Part shown: positions 6,168 to 13,790 of the stretch, one piece after another
How positions within the stretch are numbered: the stretch's first letter is position 1
Layout of the letters: each line of letters begins with the position of its first letter
From: TMED27 sp050633165
Lineage (GTDB): Bacteria; Pseudomonadota; Alphaproteobacteria; Micavibrionales; Micavibrionaceae
Direction of reading: 5' to 3'
Assembly: GCA_050633165.1 (NCBI GenBank)
Contig: JBOEFZ010000061.1
Span: 1 to 18,172, forward strand
Length of the DNA stretch: 18,172 nucleotides
The notes under the pieces: model-generated
Databases searched by the model: none
What the model saw: only the letters and a program-made list of their open reading frames with translations
What the model was told of the DNA's origin: nothing
Made by a program: the position numbers and the translations under genes

Positions 6168-8405
6168 ATGAACAGGTTTTTATTATATACATACGCCATT
6201 ACTTTGTTTTTAAGCGCGGCGCTTATATTTTCGGTGCAGCCTTTATTTTCGAAAATGATCCTGCCGCTGCTTGGCGGTACGCCGCAGGTTTGGAATACGG
6301 CGATGTTGTTTTTTCAATTTGTGCTGCTTTTGGGGTATTTTTATGCGCATACCCTCAGCACCTATTTCAAGACAAGCCTTCAGATTATTATTCATCTGGC
6401 CTTACTGATTTTGTTTATTGGTTCGCTTCCCTTTTATATACCTGCCGATGCCGCGCCGCCGATGGATGGGAGTCTTTCCCTGTGGCAGGTTAGTTTAATG
6501 TTTTCGCAAATTGGCGGCGCTTTTTTCATTTTATCGGCTAGTGCGCCGCTATTCCAACATTGGTTTTCGAAAACATCACACCCCGATGCGCCTAACCCTT
6601 ATTTTTTATATGGCGCGAGCAACCTTGGCAGCATGGGGGCGCTTTTAAGCTATCCTGTTTTGATTGAACCGCATTTAAATATCGGGACGCAGGCGGATGT
6701 CTGGATGTATGGGTATTGGGGGATTTGTGTTTTTACGGTTTTATGTGCCGTTATCCTTAAGGCCAGTGCGAGCAAATCATCACAAGACGTACAGGCAAAA
6801 AAAGAAGTGCGTGCGGGTAATAGCCCCTCTTTTAAACGATGCCTTACATGGGTGTGCCTGGCCTTTGTTCCTTCATCGCTTATGCTTGGTACGACGAGTT
6901 TTATTACGACGGATATCGCGTCCGTACCCTTGATGTGGATTATCCCCTTTGCGCTTTATGTCGGTAGTTTTATCATCGTGTTTTCGCGCCGTGAAATAAT
7001 TACGTTTAAGGGGACGCAATCGCTCTTTATTGCTGCGGTTTGTTTTTTCATTATATGTAACGTTGCGATTACGAAACTTGTTCATACCCCTTATATTTTG
7101 TTATTGAGCCATTTTGTGTTTTTTGCGGCTTGTGCCTTGCTCTGCCATAAGAAGCTTGCCGATTTGAAACCGGATGCGCGCTATCTCACGGCGTTTTATT
7201 TTATGATGTCCATTGGCGGGGTTTTGGGCGGTTTCTTCAATGCGATTATTGCGCCGGCGGTTTTTAATGACACGTATGAGTATCTCATTGTTGCCTTGCT
7301 TGCGATTGCCATCTGGCATGGCGCAATCCCTAAACCATCCTTTAAACGTAGCCTTAGCTTTCTGGATCAAAACTACCTGCCGATTTTGCTATTGTTTTCC
7401 GCTTTGTTGTTTAATTTTAGCGATTATATCTTGCCATCCGCAGCCGTGAATTTTGCTTTATTGGCATATGTTTTTTATCGATACAGATCAGATAAGGCCG
7501 TTCTTGCCTTTGCCTTTGTTGTTTATTTATGCAGCATTCTTGGCTCTAGCTATGTTCAAGTGGATTCATCTGCAAAAATTTTGCGGCAAGATCGCAATTT
7601 TTTTGGTGTCCTTAAAGTCACCCAAACAGATACGGAAACGAGCCTACTCCACGGAACGACGTTGCACGGCATGCAATTGTTGCAAGAAGAAAATAGATTA
7701 ACGCCAATCTCATACTATTCCCGGGGAAACCCGATTAGCGATGTTTTTGAGCATTTTGATAAAAGCGCAAATTCACAACGTATCGGCGTTATCGGTTTAG
7801 GGTCTGGTGTTACGGCGTGCTACAGCCATAAGGGCCGCGTTTTTGATTTTTACGAGATTGACAAAAATGTCGTAGAGGTTGCCGAGGACAAGCAATATTT
7901 CACCTATCTTAGCGATTGCGGCAGCCCTTATAAAATTATTTTAGGCGATGCGCGCCTGTCATTAAAAGCGCAATCTGTTAGCCTCTATGACATCCTTATC
8001 ATTGATGCCTTTAGCTCGGATTCTATACCCGTTCATTTAATGACATTTGAGGCAATTCAGGACATGCAGCGCGTGATAAAACCTGATGGCGTTTTACTGT
8101 TCCATATATCTAATCGCCATATGGATCTCGAGCCCGTTTTGCAAGCTGCGGGCGCGGCACTTGGCATGACGGGTATGGCGCGGATTAATGAGGGCGGAAA
8201 GCTAGAGGGAGGGGATATTCCGTTTTTGCCCTCTCACTATGCGGTGCTTACGAAAAATTTGGATATTATTGACGTTTTGAAACAGGCGGAGTGGCGCAAT
8301 ATCAAAAGCCGCAAAAACTTTAGGCTTTGGACGGACAGCTTTTCAAATATTCTTAGTGTGCTGCAATTACAAAATAAAAGCATCAAGCAAGATCACGCCG
8401 AATAA
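6168..8405 (+). CDS. Multi-pass membrane protein fused to a spermidine-synthase-like domain
   Basis: Two-part protein of 745 residues. The first 460 or so residues are very hydrophobic, with roughly a dozen predicted membrane segments (beginning at 5-25, 43-60, 72-92). The C-terminal part (about 475-735) is a polyamine-synthase-type methyltransferase fold with the S-adenosyl-binding motif GLGSGV (543-548), the acidic YEID loop, GDAR (593-596) and DAFSSDSIPVHLMTFEA (613-629). This matches the family annotated as 'fused MFS/spermidine synthase'. True spermidine synthase activity is doubtful for such fusions, because the DAFSxDxIPxHL motif differs from that of SpeE; substrate and transport role are unknown. 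The gene is divergent from the suf operon and ends 3 nt before the prfC stop. The ribosome-binding site is weak. Confidence 0.85.
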   Translation: MNRFLLYTYAITLFLSAALIFSVQPLFSKMILPLLGGTPQVWNTAMLFFQFVLLLGYFYAHTLSTYFKTSLQIIIHLALLILFIGSLPFYIPADAAPPMDGSLSLWQVSLMFSQIGGAFFILSASAPLFQHWFSKTSHPDAPNPYFLYGASNLGSMGALLSYPVLIEPHLNIGTQADVWMYGYWGICVFTVLCAVILKASASKSSQDVQAKKEVRAGNSPSFKRCLTWVCLAFVPSSLMLGTTSFITTDIASVPLMWIIPFALYVGSFIIVFSRREIITFKGTQSLFIAAVCFFIICNVAITKLVHTPYILLLSHFVFFAACALLCHKKLADLKPDARYLTAFYFMMSIGGVLGGFFNAIIAPAVFNDTYEYLIVALLAIAIWHGAIPKPSFKRSLSFLDQNYLPILLLFSALLFNFSDYILPSAAVNFALLAYVFYRYRSDKAVLAFAFVVYLCSILGSSYVQVDSSAKILRQDRNFFGVLKVTQTDTETSLLHGTTLHGMQLLQEENRLTPISYYSRGNPISDVFEHFDKSANSQRIGVIGLGSGVTACYSHKGRVFDFYEIDKNVVEVAEDKQYFTYLSDCGSPYKIILGDARLSLKAQSVSLYDILIIDAFSSDSIPVHLMTFEAIQDMQRVIKPDGVLLFHISNRHMDLEPVLQAAGAALGMTGMARINEGGKLEGGDIPFLPSHYAVLTKNLDIIDVLKQAEWRNIKSRKNFRLWTDSFSNILSVLQLQNKSIKQDHAE

Positions 8406-8408
8406 GGG

Positions 8409-9986
8409 CTACTTCGTGCTCATAAACTTGATGTCAGGGTTTTTGCTTACGGCGTCATCGAGATGCCATGCGTTTCGGGCCATGAAGACGGGGTCGCCGT
8501 CGTGATCATGGGCGATGGCGCTGCCGGTTGTGTCGAGGAATTTCTTTAAGGTCGCGGGATCGTCGCAGGATAACCAGCGGGCGGTGTAAAGCTCGGTCGC
8601 TTCGAATTTTACGGGGATGTCGTATTCATTACGGATGCGATCGCGCAGGACATCGAATTGCAGCGCGCCAACAACACCGACGATCCAATCCGAGCCGAGG
8701 ACGGTTTTGAAGCATCTTGCCGCGCCTTCCTCGGCGAGTTGCTCTAGCGCTTTGCCAAGATGCTTCGCCTTTAGCGGATCTTCGGGGCGGGCGCGTTGCA
8801 TCAATTCCGGCGCGAAGCTCGGGATATCGGCGAAGACCAGATCCTCGCCTTCGGTCAATGCATCGCCGATGCGTAGACCGCCGTAATTGGGCAGGCCGAT
8901 AATGTCACCGGGAAACGCCTCTTCCGCCATTTCACGGTCTTGGGCGAAGAACATTTGCGGGGAATGGATAGTTTGCATCTTGCCCGAGCGTATATGTTTG
9001 AGCTTCATCCCGCGCTTGAACTTTCCCGAACAGATGCGGGCGAAGGCCATGCGGTCACGGTGTTTGGGGTCCATGTTGGCCTGAATTTTAAAGACAAAGG
9101 CGGAGACTTTTTTCTCATCCGGTTCAACATCGCGGCTTTGGGTTTTTTGCGGGCGGGGGTGCGGGGCGTATAGCCCTACGCCGCCCAATAATTCCTGCAC
9201 GCCGAAATTATTCACAGCCGAGCCGAAGAAGACAGGGGTCATTGTTCCTTGGAGATATGCCTCGCGGTCGAATTCCGGACACAGGCCGCGCACCATTTCG
9301 ATGTCCTCGCGGAGCTTTTCGGCTTCTTGCGCGCTCAATAACTCATCCACCTTTGGATCATCGAGGCCGTCGCATTGCACCCCCTCCTGTAACTTATCAC
9401 CCTTGCCACGATCAAACAGGACAAGTTGATCATTGATGAGGTCATAGCAGCCCTTAAAATCCCGCCCCATGCCGATGGGCCAGCTAGCGGGGGTGACGTC
9501 CAATGCTAGCTTTTGTTCGATTTCATCGAGCAGGTCAAACGGGTCGAGGCCTTCGCGGTCGAGTTTATTGATAAAGGTGATGATCGGCATATCGCGCAGG
9601 CGGCATACCTCGAACAGCTTATAGGTTTGGGTTTCAATCCCCTTTGCGCTGTCGAGCACCATGATCGCGCTATCGACGGCGGTGAGAACCCTGTAGGTAT
9701 CTTCGGAGAAATCCTCATGCCCAGGTGTATCGAGGAGGTTGTAGGTAATGCCGCCATTTTCAAACGTCATGACGGAGGATGCGACGGAAATCCCGCGCTC
9801 TTGCTCGACCTTCATCCAATCGGAGGTCGCGCGGCGGCGGTCGCCCTTTGCCTTGACCGCGCCCGCGAGCTGTATCGCGCCACCAAAAAGCAGGAGCTTT
9901 TCCGTGATTGTCGTCTTCCCCGCATCGGGGTGGGAGATGATCGCGAAGGTACGGCGGTCTTTTACGATTTCGGTCAGGTTGGTCAT
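8409..9986 (-). CDS. prfC: Peptide chain release factor 3 (RF3)
   Basis: Translational GTPase that recycles release factors RF1/RF2 from the ribosome after peptide release. The 525-residue length fits RF3, as does the N-terminal GTPase domain: G1 HPDAGKTT (19-26), a switch region with DRRRATSDWMKVEQERGISV, G3 DTPGHEDFSEDTYRVL, G4 NKLDREG. C-terminal RF3 features such as SAVNNFGVQELL and LGALQFDV-like GALQFDVLRDR follow. The RF3-type SDWMKVEQERGI segment separates it from EF-G. The ATG at 9986 directly abuts the stop of the DUF1491 gene (TAAATG) and has no separate Shine-Dalgarno, so it is probably translated by coupling. It converges with the membrane/spermidine-synthase gene with a 3-nt gap and no visible terminator between them. 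Confidence 0.96.
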   Translation of the reverse strand: MTNLTEIVKDRRTFAIISHPDAGKTTITEKLLLFGGAIQLAGAVKAKGDRRRATSDWMKVEQERGISVASSVMTFENGGITYNLLDTPGHEDFSEDTYRVLTAVDSAIMVLDSAKGIETQTYKLFEVCRLRDMPIITFINKLDREGLDPFDLLDEIEQKLALDVTPASWPIGMGRDFKGCYDLINDQLVLFDRGKGDKLQEGVQCDGLDDPKVDELLSAQEAEKLREDIEMVRGLCPEFDREAYLQGTMTPVFFGSAVNNFGVQELLGGVGLYAPHPRPQKTQSRDVEPDEKKVSAFVFKIQANMDPKHRDRMAFARICSGKFKRGMKLKHIRSGKMQTIHSPQMFFAQDREMAEEAFPGDIIGLPNYGGLRIGDALTEGEDLVFADIPSFAPELMQRARPEDPLKAKHLGKALEQLAEEGAARCFKTVLGSDWIVGVVGALQFDVLRDRIRNEYDIPVKFEATELYTARWLSCDDPATLKKFLDTTGSAIAHDHDGDPVFMARNAWHLDDAVSKNPDIKFMSTK

Positions 9987-10313
9987 TTATGAATCTTCAA
10001 ACGGGTTATTGGCATCCTCGATTTCAATCGCCCATAAATCGGGGTCTCTATCGATTGCGCGCTGAATATAGGCGTCGATGGCGGGTTCGTCTAGCGTTTC
10101 TTCGGGGAGCGGGTTTATCCATGTCATTTCATCGCTCATGAAATCGCGTTCTTGGGCGAGGAGTTTTATGCTGCCTTTTAGGTCATTAAGTTTGAGCAGA
10201 ATTAGGCCGGAGGATGCGTTGCCCTTTTGCAGATAGGTGTAATACACGCCACGCGCCGTGAGTGTGCTCAGATGTGCATCGACGTAAAGATGTGTGGGGA
10301 GGCGGTCGGACAT
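9987..10313 (-). CDS. DUF1491 family protein
   Basis: Small cytoplasmic protein of unknown function, recognised by the family pattern: RLPTHLYVDAHLSTL at the N-terminus, GLILLKLNDLKGSIKLLAQERD in the middle, and the C-terminal AYIQRAIDRDPDLWAIEIED. As far as I know the family is restricted to Alphaproteobacteria. I favour the ATG at 10313 (108 residues, MSDRLPTH). An upstream ATG at 10331 would add six residues but begins inside the palindromic repeat at 10328-10386. No strong Shine-Dalgarno precedes either. It sits between the 76-residue gene and prfC and abuts prfC exactly, which suggests co-transcription from the fur promoter. No catalytic motif is apparent. Confidence 0.85.
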   Translation of the reverse strand: MSDRLPTHLYVDAHLSTLTARGVYYTYLQKGNASSGLILLKLNDLKGSIKLLAQERDFMSDEMTWINPLPEETLDEPAIDAYIQRAIDRDPDLWAIEIEDANNPFEDS

Positions 10314-10327
10314 TTCTTTAAACTCAT

Positions 10328-10386
10328 GCATCCTGAATTTAATTCAGGATCTTTTGGCTACGAGATCCTGACGTTCGTCAGGATGC
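10328..10386. repeat. Double palindrome built from four ATCCTGA units
   Basis: Two palindromes stand side by side: ATCCTGAATT/AATTCAGGAT (10330-10339, 10341-10350) and ATCCTGACG/CGTCAGGAT (10365-10373, 10376-10384). The outer ends also pair with each other (GCATCCTGA at 10328, TCAGGATGC ending at 10386), so it can fold either as two hairpins or as one long branched stem. It fills the gap between the small protein gene and DUF1491. Similar CATCCTGA-type repeats are common between bacterial genes, by recall. Confidence 0.8.
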
Positions 10387-10400
10387 ACAACAACGTTAGA

Positions 10401-10631
10401 TTACTGCACCCTGCTCTCATTGATCCAGCGTTCGACCGTTAGGCCGGCGTCGAGCTTGTTATCTTCGGGGTGGTGGAAACGGTAGACACGTTTTGCGGCT
10501 TGCAAGGCTACGAAATCCGGTTCATCGCTCATCCCCACATAGGTACGCATGACCGCGCCATAGCATTTGCAATCGACTGGCTGCTTAATACCGCCTTGGA
10601 GCGGGGTTTCGGTGGGGAGTTGGCAGGGCAT
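10401..10631 (-). CDS. Conserved-looking small protein, 76 residues, function unknown
   Basis: Not assigned to a named family. The protein has a segment PLQGGIKQPVDCKCYGAVMRTYV (about 10-32) with a CxC pair, then an amphipathic helical stretch and RVYRFHHPEDNK (about 47-59). I have an unverified impression of similar alphaproteobacterial hypothetical proteins with a VDC-CY start and a YRxHHP segment. Two cysteines and two histidines could bind a metal, which would suit its position next to fur, but that is speculation. Its start overlaps the fur stop (TAATG), strongly suggesting that it is a real, translationally coupled gene. DUF1491 follows after the double palindrome. Confidence 0.7.
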   Translation of the reverse strand: MPCQLPTETPLQGGIKQPVDCKCYGAVMRTYVGMSDEPDFVALQAAKRVYRFHHPEDNKLDAGLTVERWINESRVQ

Positions 10632-11044
10632 TATTTTTTGCCTTTTTTGATCTTTTTACCATAGAGCTCGAGGCGGTGATCGACAAGTTCGTAACCTAGC
10701 TCTTCCGCGATTCTTACCTTCAGGCGTTCCATCTCTTCATTTTGGAACTCTACAACCGCGCCTGTTTCCAAATCAACGAGGTGGTGGTGGTGATCGTGGT
10801 TAAGCTCGTATCGCGCGTAGCCTTCTTGGAATTCATGACGGATTACCAAATCAAGCTCATCCAGCATGCCCAATGTCCGGTAAACGGTTGCGATGGAAAC
10901 CGATTTATCGATTTCTTTGGCGCGGTCATAGACCTCCTCCACGGAGGGGTGATCATCGGCCTCGCCCAATACTTTTAAAATCACTTTGCGCTGTCCGGTC
11001 ATTTTCAAACCGGCTTCGGCGCATTTTTGTTCTAATTCACTCAT
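10631..11044 (-). CDS. fur: Fur/Mur-type metal-responsive transcriptional regulator
   Basis: Fur-superfamily repressor, acting as a dimer on promoters of metal-uptake or oxidative-stress genes. Of 137 residues, 1-80 form the winged helix (MTGQRKVILKVL, SIATVYRTLGMLDELDLV). The metal-binding segment HDHHHHLVDLETGAVVEF (83-100) and the dimerisation end LGYELVDHRLELYG follow. The CxxC pairs that bind structural zinc in gammaproteobacterial Fur are absent (the only cysteine is C8), as in alphaproteobacterial Fur/Mur proteins. In many alphaproteobacteria this protein responds mainly to manganese, so it may be better named mur. It does not look like Irr. The start at 11044 has a GAGGA Shine-Dalgarno with about 7 nt spacing, located within a small hairpin. 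It is first gene of the unit running to prfC. Confidence 0.9.
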   Translation of the reverse strand: MSELEQKCAEAGLKMTGQRKVILKVLGEADDHPSVEEVYDRAKEIDKSVSIATVYRTLGMLDELDLVIRHEFQEGYARYELNHDHHHHLVDLETGAVVEFQNEEMERLKVRIAEELGYELVDHRLELYGKKIKKGKK

Positions 11045-11051
11045 GATATGT

Positions 11052-11071
11052 CCTCATGTTTTTATATGAGG
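11052..11071 (-). promoter_or_regulatory. Small leader hairpin covering the fur Shine-Dalgarno
   Basis: The inverted arms CCTCAT (11052-11057) and ATGAGG (11066-11071) enclose an AT-rich 8-nt loop. On the fur mRNA the ATGAGG arm nearer the gene contains part of the GAGGA ribosome-binding site, so folding could limit translation. The stem is only 6 bp, and chance is a fair alternative. Confidence 0.35.
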
Positions 11072-11073
11072 TG

Positions 11074-11102
11074 ATGATAAGGCTATTTCAAGCAAGCTTC
11101 AA
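11074..11102 (-). promoter_or_regulatory. Predicted promoter of the fur unit
   Basis: On the minus strand, TTGAAG (11097-11102) and TATCAT (11074-11079) lie 17 nt apart, about 30 nt upstream of the fur start. No convincing Fur box was found around it. Match and spacing are the only evidence. Confidence 0.4.
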
Positions 11103-11170
11103 GATTCTTTAGCATTCCGCGAACATACAATCCCCGTTAGCCTGCATAGCCTAGCCTTCCATAAAAGAAA

Positions 11171-11296
11171 CGTCATTCCGGAGGCAAGCCGAAAGGCTTG
11201 CTTAAACATCCGGAATCTATATGCGAGCCGCATAGCGGCTCACTTTTCTGGATCCCCGCTGTTTAAGCGCTTCTTCGAAGCACCGCGGGGATGACG
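11171..11296. repeat. Complex palindromic element between the kinase gene and fur
   Basis: The outer CGTCAT (11171-11176) pairs with ATGACG (11291-11296). Inside are ATTCCGGA/TCCGGAAT (11175-11182, 11209-11216) enclosing a GCAAGCC-GAAA-GGCTTGC hairpin (11184-11101 in order: 11184-11190, loop 11191-11194, 11195-11201). A central hairpin GAGCCGC/GCGGCTC follows (11225-11231, 11235-11241), then ATCCCCGC/GCGGGGAT (11252-11259, 11285-11292). The 126-bp unit can form a branched structure. Its end (CGTCATT, stem, AATCTA) matches the partial element at 1-49. It lies after the kinase stop and may end or stabilise that transcript. The rest of the 11045-11326 gap holds only the fur leader. Confidence 0.8.
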
Positions 11297-11326
11297 AAAA
11301 CCTACTCAGGTGTATGTTCACTAAAT

Positions 11327-12847
11327 TTAATCCGCCATGACGCGAAAGGCGGGGATTTCGATGGTAATTTGCGTGCCCTGCCCCGTGTCGGAGGTTACGC
11401 GCATATCACCATCATGCAGCTCCACCATCGCTTTGGCAAGCGGAAGGCCGAGGCCTGTGCCTTGTTCATGTGTGTTTTCGGCATGTTCGTTGATTTGGCC
11501 AAAGGGTTCCATGGCTTGCTTGATCTTATCTTTCGGGATACCAACGCCCGTATCACTCACGACAATCTCCATCGCGCCGCTTTTGGTTTTATAGGCTTTG
11601 ATGGTTATATCTCCGCCCGCCTCGGAGAATTTTATGGCATTGGTGGTGAGGTTGATCATCACCTGACGGAGCAAGCGTTGATCGCCCATGATATTGGGGA
11701 GGTCGGGCGCAATGTCTTGGGTAAGGTTCAGGTCTTTGCCAAAGATACGCGATTCCATCATGCGGGTGACGGATTTTATGGTGTCTTTGATATCGATTTC
11801 GGCTTCATCCAGATCAATGCGTCCGGCCTCGATCTTCGACATGTCGAGGACTTCATTGATAATCTCGAGGAGGTGCTCCGCGCTGCTATGGACATCGCCC
11901 ATATATTCCTCGTATTTCGGATGCCCGAGCGCGCCGAAGGTTTGTTTAAGCATCATCTCCGAAAAGCCGATAATAGCGTTTAGGGGGGTTCTTAGCTCGT
12001 GGCTCATATTGGCGAGGAAGGTGGATTTGGCGCGGTTGGCGGTGTCAGCTTGCTCCTTTGCCATTCTCAGGGAGATTTCCATTTGTTTGCGCAAGGTTAT
12101 ATCCATCACCGTTGTAACCTGAAAACGGCGCTTTTGGCTTAGCTCTAGCGTTGCGGTGGTGAAGAGCGCGTTTGCGATGCCGCCATTTTTGCGGATGATC
12201 TTCATCTCGCCGGAGGCACGATCCCCCTTGGCGATGAATTCATCGTGGTTTTTGATGGCAATGTCACGTTCATCGGGGGTAATAAAGCTTGTCACCTCCT
12301 CATTAATCAACTCATTTCTGTCCCAGCCATAGGTGCGGACAAAGCTGTCATTCACGCGGACAATGCGGCGGTTATGATCGCTCACGACAATCGCAACCTC
12401 ACTCACATCGAAGATAGAGGTCAGGAGGGAAATCGCGTCATCGCGTTCGCGTTGGACAAGAGAATTATCGGCCATGTCCACATTTCCGATAACGTCCAAA
12501 TGCCCGATACGTCCGAATTTATTGATGATGGGGCTAATGTAGAATCCCTGCACCCTCAGGTTTCCGGGCACACCGGGCAATGCCTGAATTGTTACGGCTT
12601 GTTTTCGTTCGGTGCAGACCTCGAAAGATTGTTCGAAATGTACGGCATTGTCGCGGCTCGTAACATCTTGCATTGTTTTACCGATTAGCAATTCCGGCGA
12701 CATATCGAAATATTTCAGCGCAAGCGCATTGGCATGCGCAATCGTAAATTGCCCTACCCCTTCCACACAAACAATAAAGCGCGGGATGGGCATGTCGGTG
12801 AAGAGTTGTTCGAATTCTGATGGCTCATCGGGTAACGGCATAGGCAC
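11327..12847 (-). CDS. Soluble PAS-PAS hybrid-free sensor histidine kinase
   Basis: Two-component sensor kinase of 506 residues, autophosphorylating on histidine in response to a signal probably sensed by PAS domains. Two PAS regions occupy about 15-130 and 140-255, the second with a PAC-like end VTTVMDITLRKQME. The HisKA box FLANMSHELRTPLNAIIGFSEMM carries phosphoacceptor H283. The ATPase domain has the N box (N399, N403), G1 DTGVGIP (432-438), F box EPFGQ and G2 GTGLGL (463-468). No membrane segments or signal peptide are visible, and no receiver domain, so its cognate response regulator is elsewhere. The start is the GTG at 12847, because AGGAG lies 6 nt upstream; the ATG two codons on is too far. 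It follows the degenerate GGDEF gene by 3 nt, implying a shared mRNA. Confidence 0.92.
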   Translation of the reverse strand: MPMPLPDEPSEFEQLFTDMPIPRFIVCVEGVGQFTIAHANALALKYFDMSPELLIGKTMQDVTSRDNAVHFEQSFEVCTERKQAVTIQALPGVPGNLRVQGFYISPIINKFGRIGHLDVIGNVDMADNSLVQRERDDAISLLTSIFDVSEVAIVVSDHNRRIVRVNDSFVRTYGWDRNELINEEVTSFITPDERDIAIKNHDEFIAKGDRASGEMKIIRKNGGIANALFTTATLELSQKRRFQVTTVMDITLRKQMEISLRMAKEQADTANRAKSTFLANMSHELRTPLNAIIGFSEMMLKQTFGALGHPKYEEYMGDVHSSAEHLLEIINEVLDMSKIEAGRIDLDEAEIDIKDTIKSVTRMMESRIFGKDLNLTQDIAPDLPNIMGDQRLLRQVMINLTTNAIKFSEAGGDITIKAYKTKSGAMEIVVSDTGVGIPKDKIKQAMEPFGQINEHAENTHEQGTGLGLPLAKAMVELHDGDMRVTSDTGQGTQITIEIPAFRVMAD

Positions 12848-12861
12848 AGCTTACTCCTGAG
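12848..12861 (-). promoter_or_regulatory. Shine-Dalgarno that selects the GTG start of the kinase
   Basis: AGGAG followed by TAAGCT sits directly before GTG at 12847. The motif overlaps the final codon and stop of the upstream GGDEF gene, so the two are probably translationally coupled. From the alternative ATG at 12841 the spacing would be 12 nt, which is poor. Confidence 0.7.
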
Positions 12862-13714
12862 AGATATCTTGTGCGAAGCGTTGGAGCGGGCTCATCTCCT
12901 GATATTCGAATACAGTGGATTCCTCGTCTGCGGTTTTTTCGGCATCTAAAATAAGGTTTTGGATAATATCCTCTGCATCATCATCGGCAACCGGCTCTGC
13001 GATGCGGCATGTCAGGGATATGTGCCCGCTGGCTCCGCCGCTTGTGTCGATTTGAATATCTTTGGTGTCCAAAATTACTTTTAACCGCTCCATCGCCTTT
13101 ACGCCGCCGCCGGATTCTGATTGCTTTAGGGTCAGGATAAAGGCGCCATCCCCGATAAAATAGGCATCATCGAAGGGGCGTAAAATTGTCTTCATTACAT
13201 TCGCAACGCTTTTTTCGTACTGCTTTTCCTCACCGTCCGCGCATTTTTCCTTTAGCACATCAAAGCCGGAGATTTGCACCAAGGCGATGGAGAATGCTTT
13301 GCCTTCACGTGAAAGGCGCTCCATTTCCTTTTCAATATCCTGTCGCATGATACTGCGGTGCTTGAGGCCGGTTTGCACATCAATGCCCGCCGCCGTGAGC
13401 AGTACATCTTGTTCGATTTTAATCATTGCGTTGATAAAGGCATTAAAAGCGGACGAAAATTTTTCGGGCGTGTGGATGGCGGCCTTTGCCTGCCGATATA
13501 AGGCTTTTAAATCCTCTAGCGCATAGGGGCAGATCGCATCGTGTTCAATGATACTTTCGCACCATCGCTCCATATCCTGGTCCAGCGGTGGCACCATCGC
13601 GGAATTTTTGCCTTGCGCGTAAGCCTCGTGAATACTCGCGCCCCATGCGAGAGCATCTTTCGAGATATGCGTTAGCGCGGCGATCTGTTCATTTAAATCA
13701 TAATATAATGGCAT
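12851..13714 (-). CDS. Degenerate GGDEF-domain protein
   Basis: Protein of 287 residues. The N-terminal 105 residues are helical, with no recognised domain. The C-terminal part is a GGDEF fold: the entry motif DVQTGLKHR (112-120) and the central strand AFSIALVQISGFDVLKE are present, and the active-site loop reads FIGDGAFILTL (186-196) where a working diguanylate cyclase has GGDEF or GGEEF. The metal-binding aspartate of the first strand is also replaced by the QISGF segment. I infer it does not make c-di-GMP and may act as a binding or regulatory module. The downstream kinase is coupled to it, so it may be that kinase's partner. The ATG at 13714 has GAGGGA about 10 nt upstream. Its own promoter should lie in the 76-bp gap 13715-13790, where I see no convincing match. 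Confidence 0.75.
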   Translation of the reverse strand: MPLYYDLNEQIAALTHISKDALAWGASIHEAYAQGKNSAMVPPLDQDMERWCESIIEHDAICPYALEDLKALYRQAKAAIHTPEKFSSAFNAFINAMIKIEQDVLLTAAGIDVQTGLKHRSIMRQDIEKEMERLSREGKAFSIALVQISGFDVLKEKCADGEEKQYEKSVANVMKTILRPFDDAYFIGDGAFILTLKQSESGGGVKAMERLKVILDTKDIQIDTSGGASGHISLTCRIAEPVADDDAEDIIQNLILDAEKTADEESTVFEYQEMSPLQRFAQDISQE

Positions 13715-13790
13715 CTTCGCTTTCCCTCACGATTCAAAAGCGTCAAATTCTAATCTACACTGTTTTTACGGGAAAATCGTTAAGATTTGT

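Noticed and set aside
8400..8410. Bidirectional terminator between the convergent genes
   Set aside because: The stops are 3 nt apart and no stem with T-run is visible on either side.
9513..9992. 159-residue open frame on the plus strand
   Set aside because: It is antisense to the prfC GTPase domain; no ribosome-binding site or family.
11291..11983. 230-residue open frame on the plus strand
   Set aside because: It is antisense to the conserved kinase ATPase domain, starts in a repeat, and shows no recognisable protein features.
12851..13714. Zinc-binding chemoreceptor (CZB-like) domain at the N-terminus of the GGDEF protein
   Set aside because: The region is helical with scattered H and C residues, but the required H/C spacing is not convincing.
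13715..13790. Promoter for the GGDEF-kinase unit
   Set aside because: TAGATT could serve as a -10 element, but no -35 element stands at suitable spacing.
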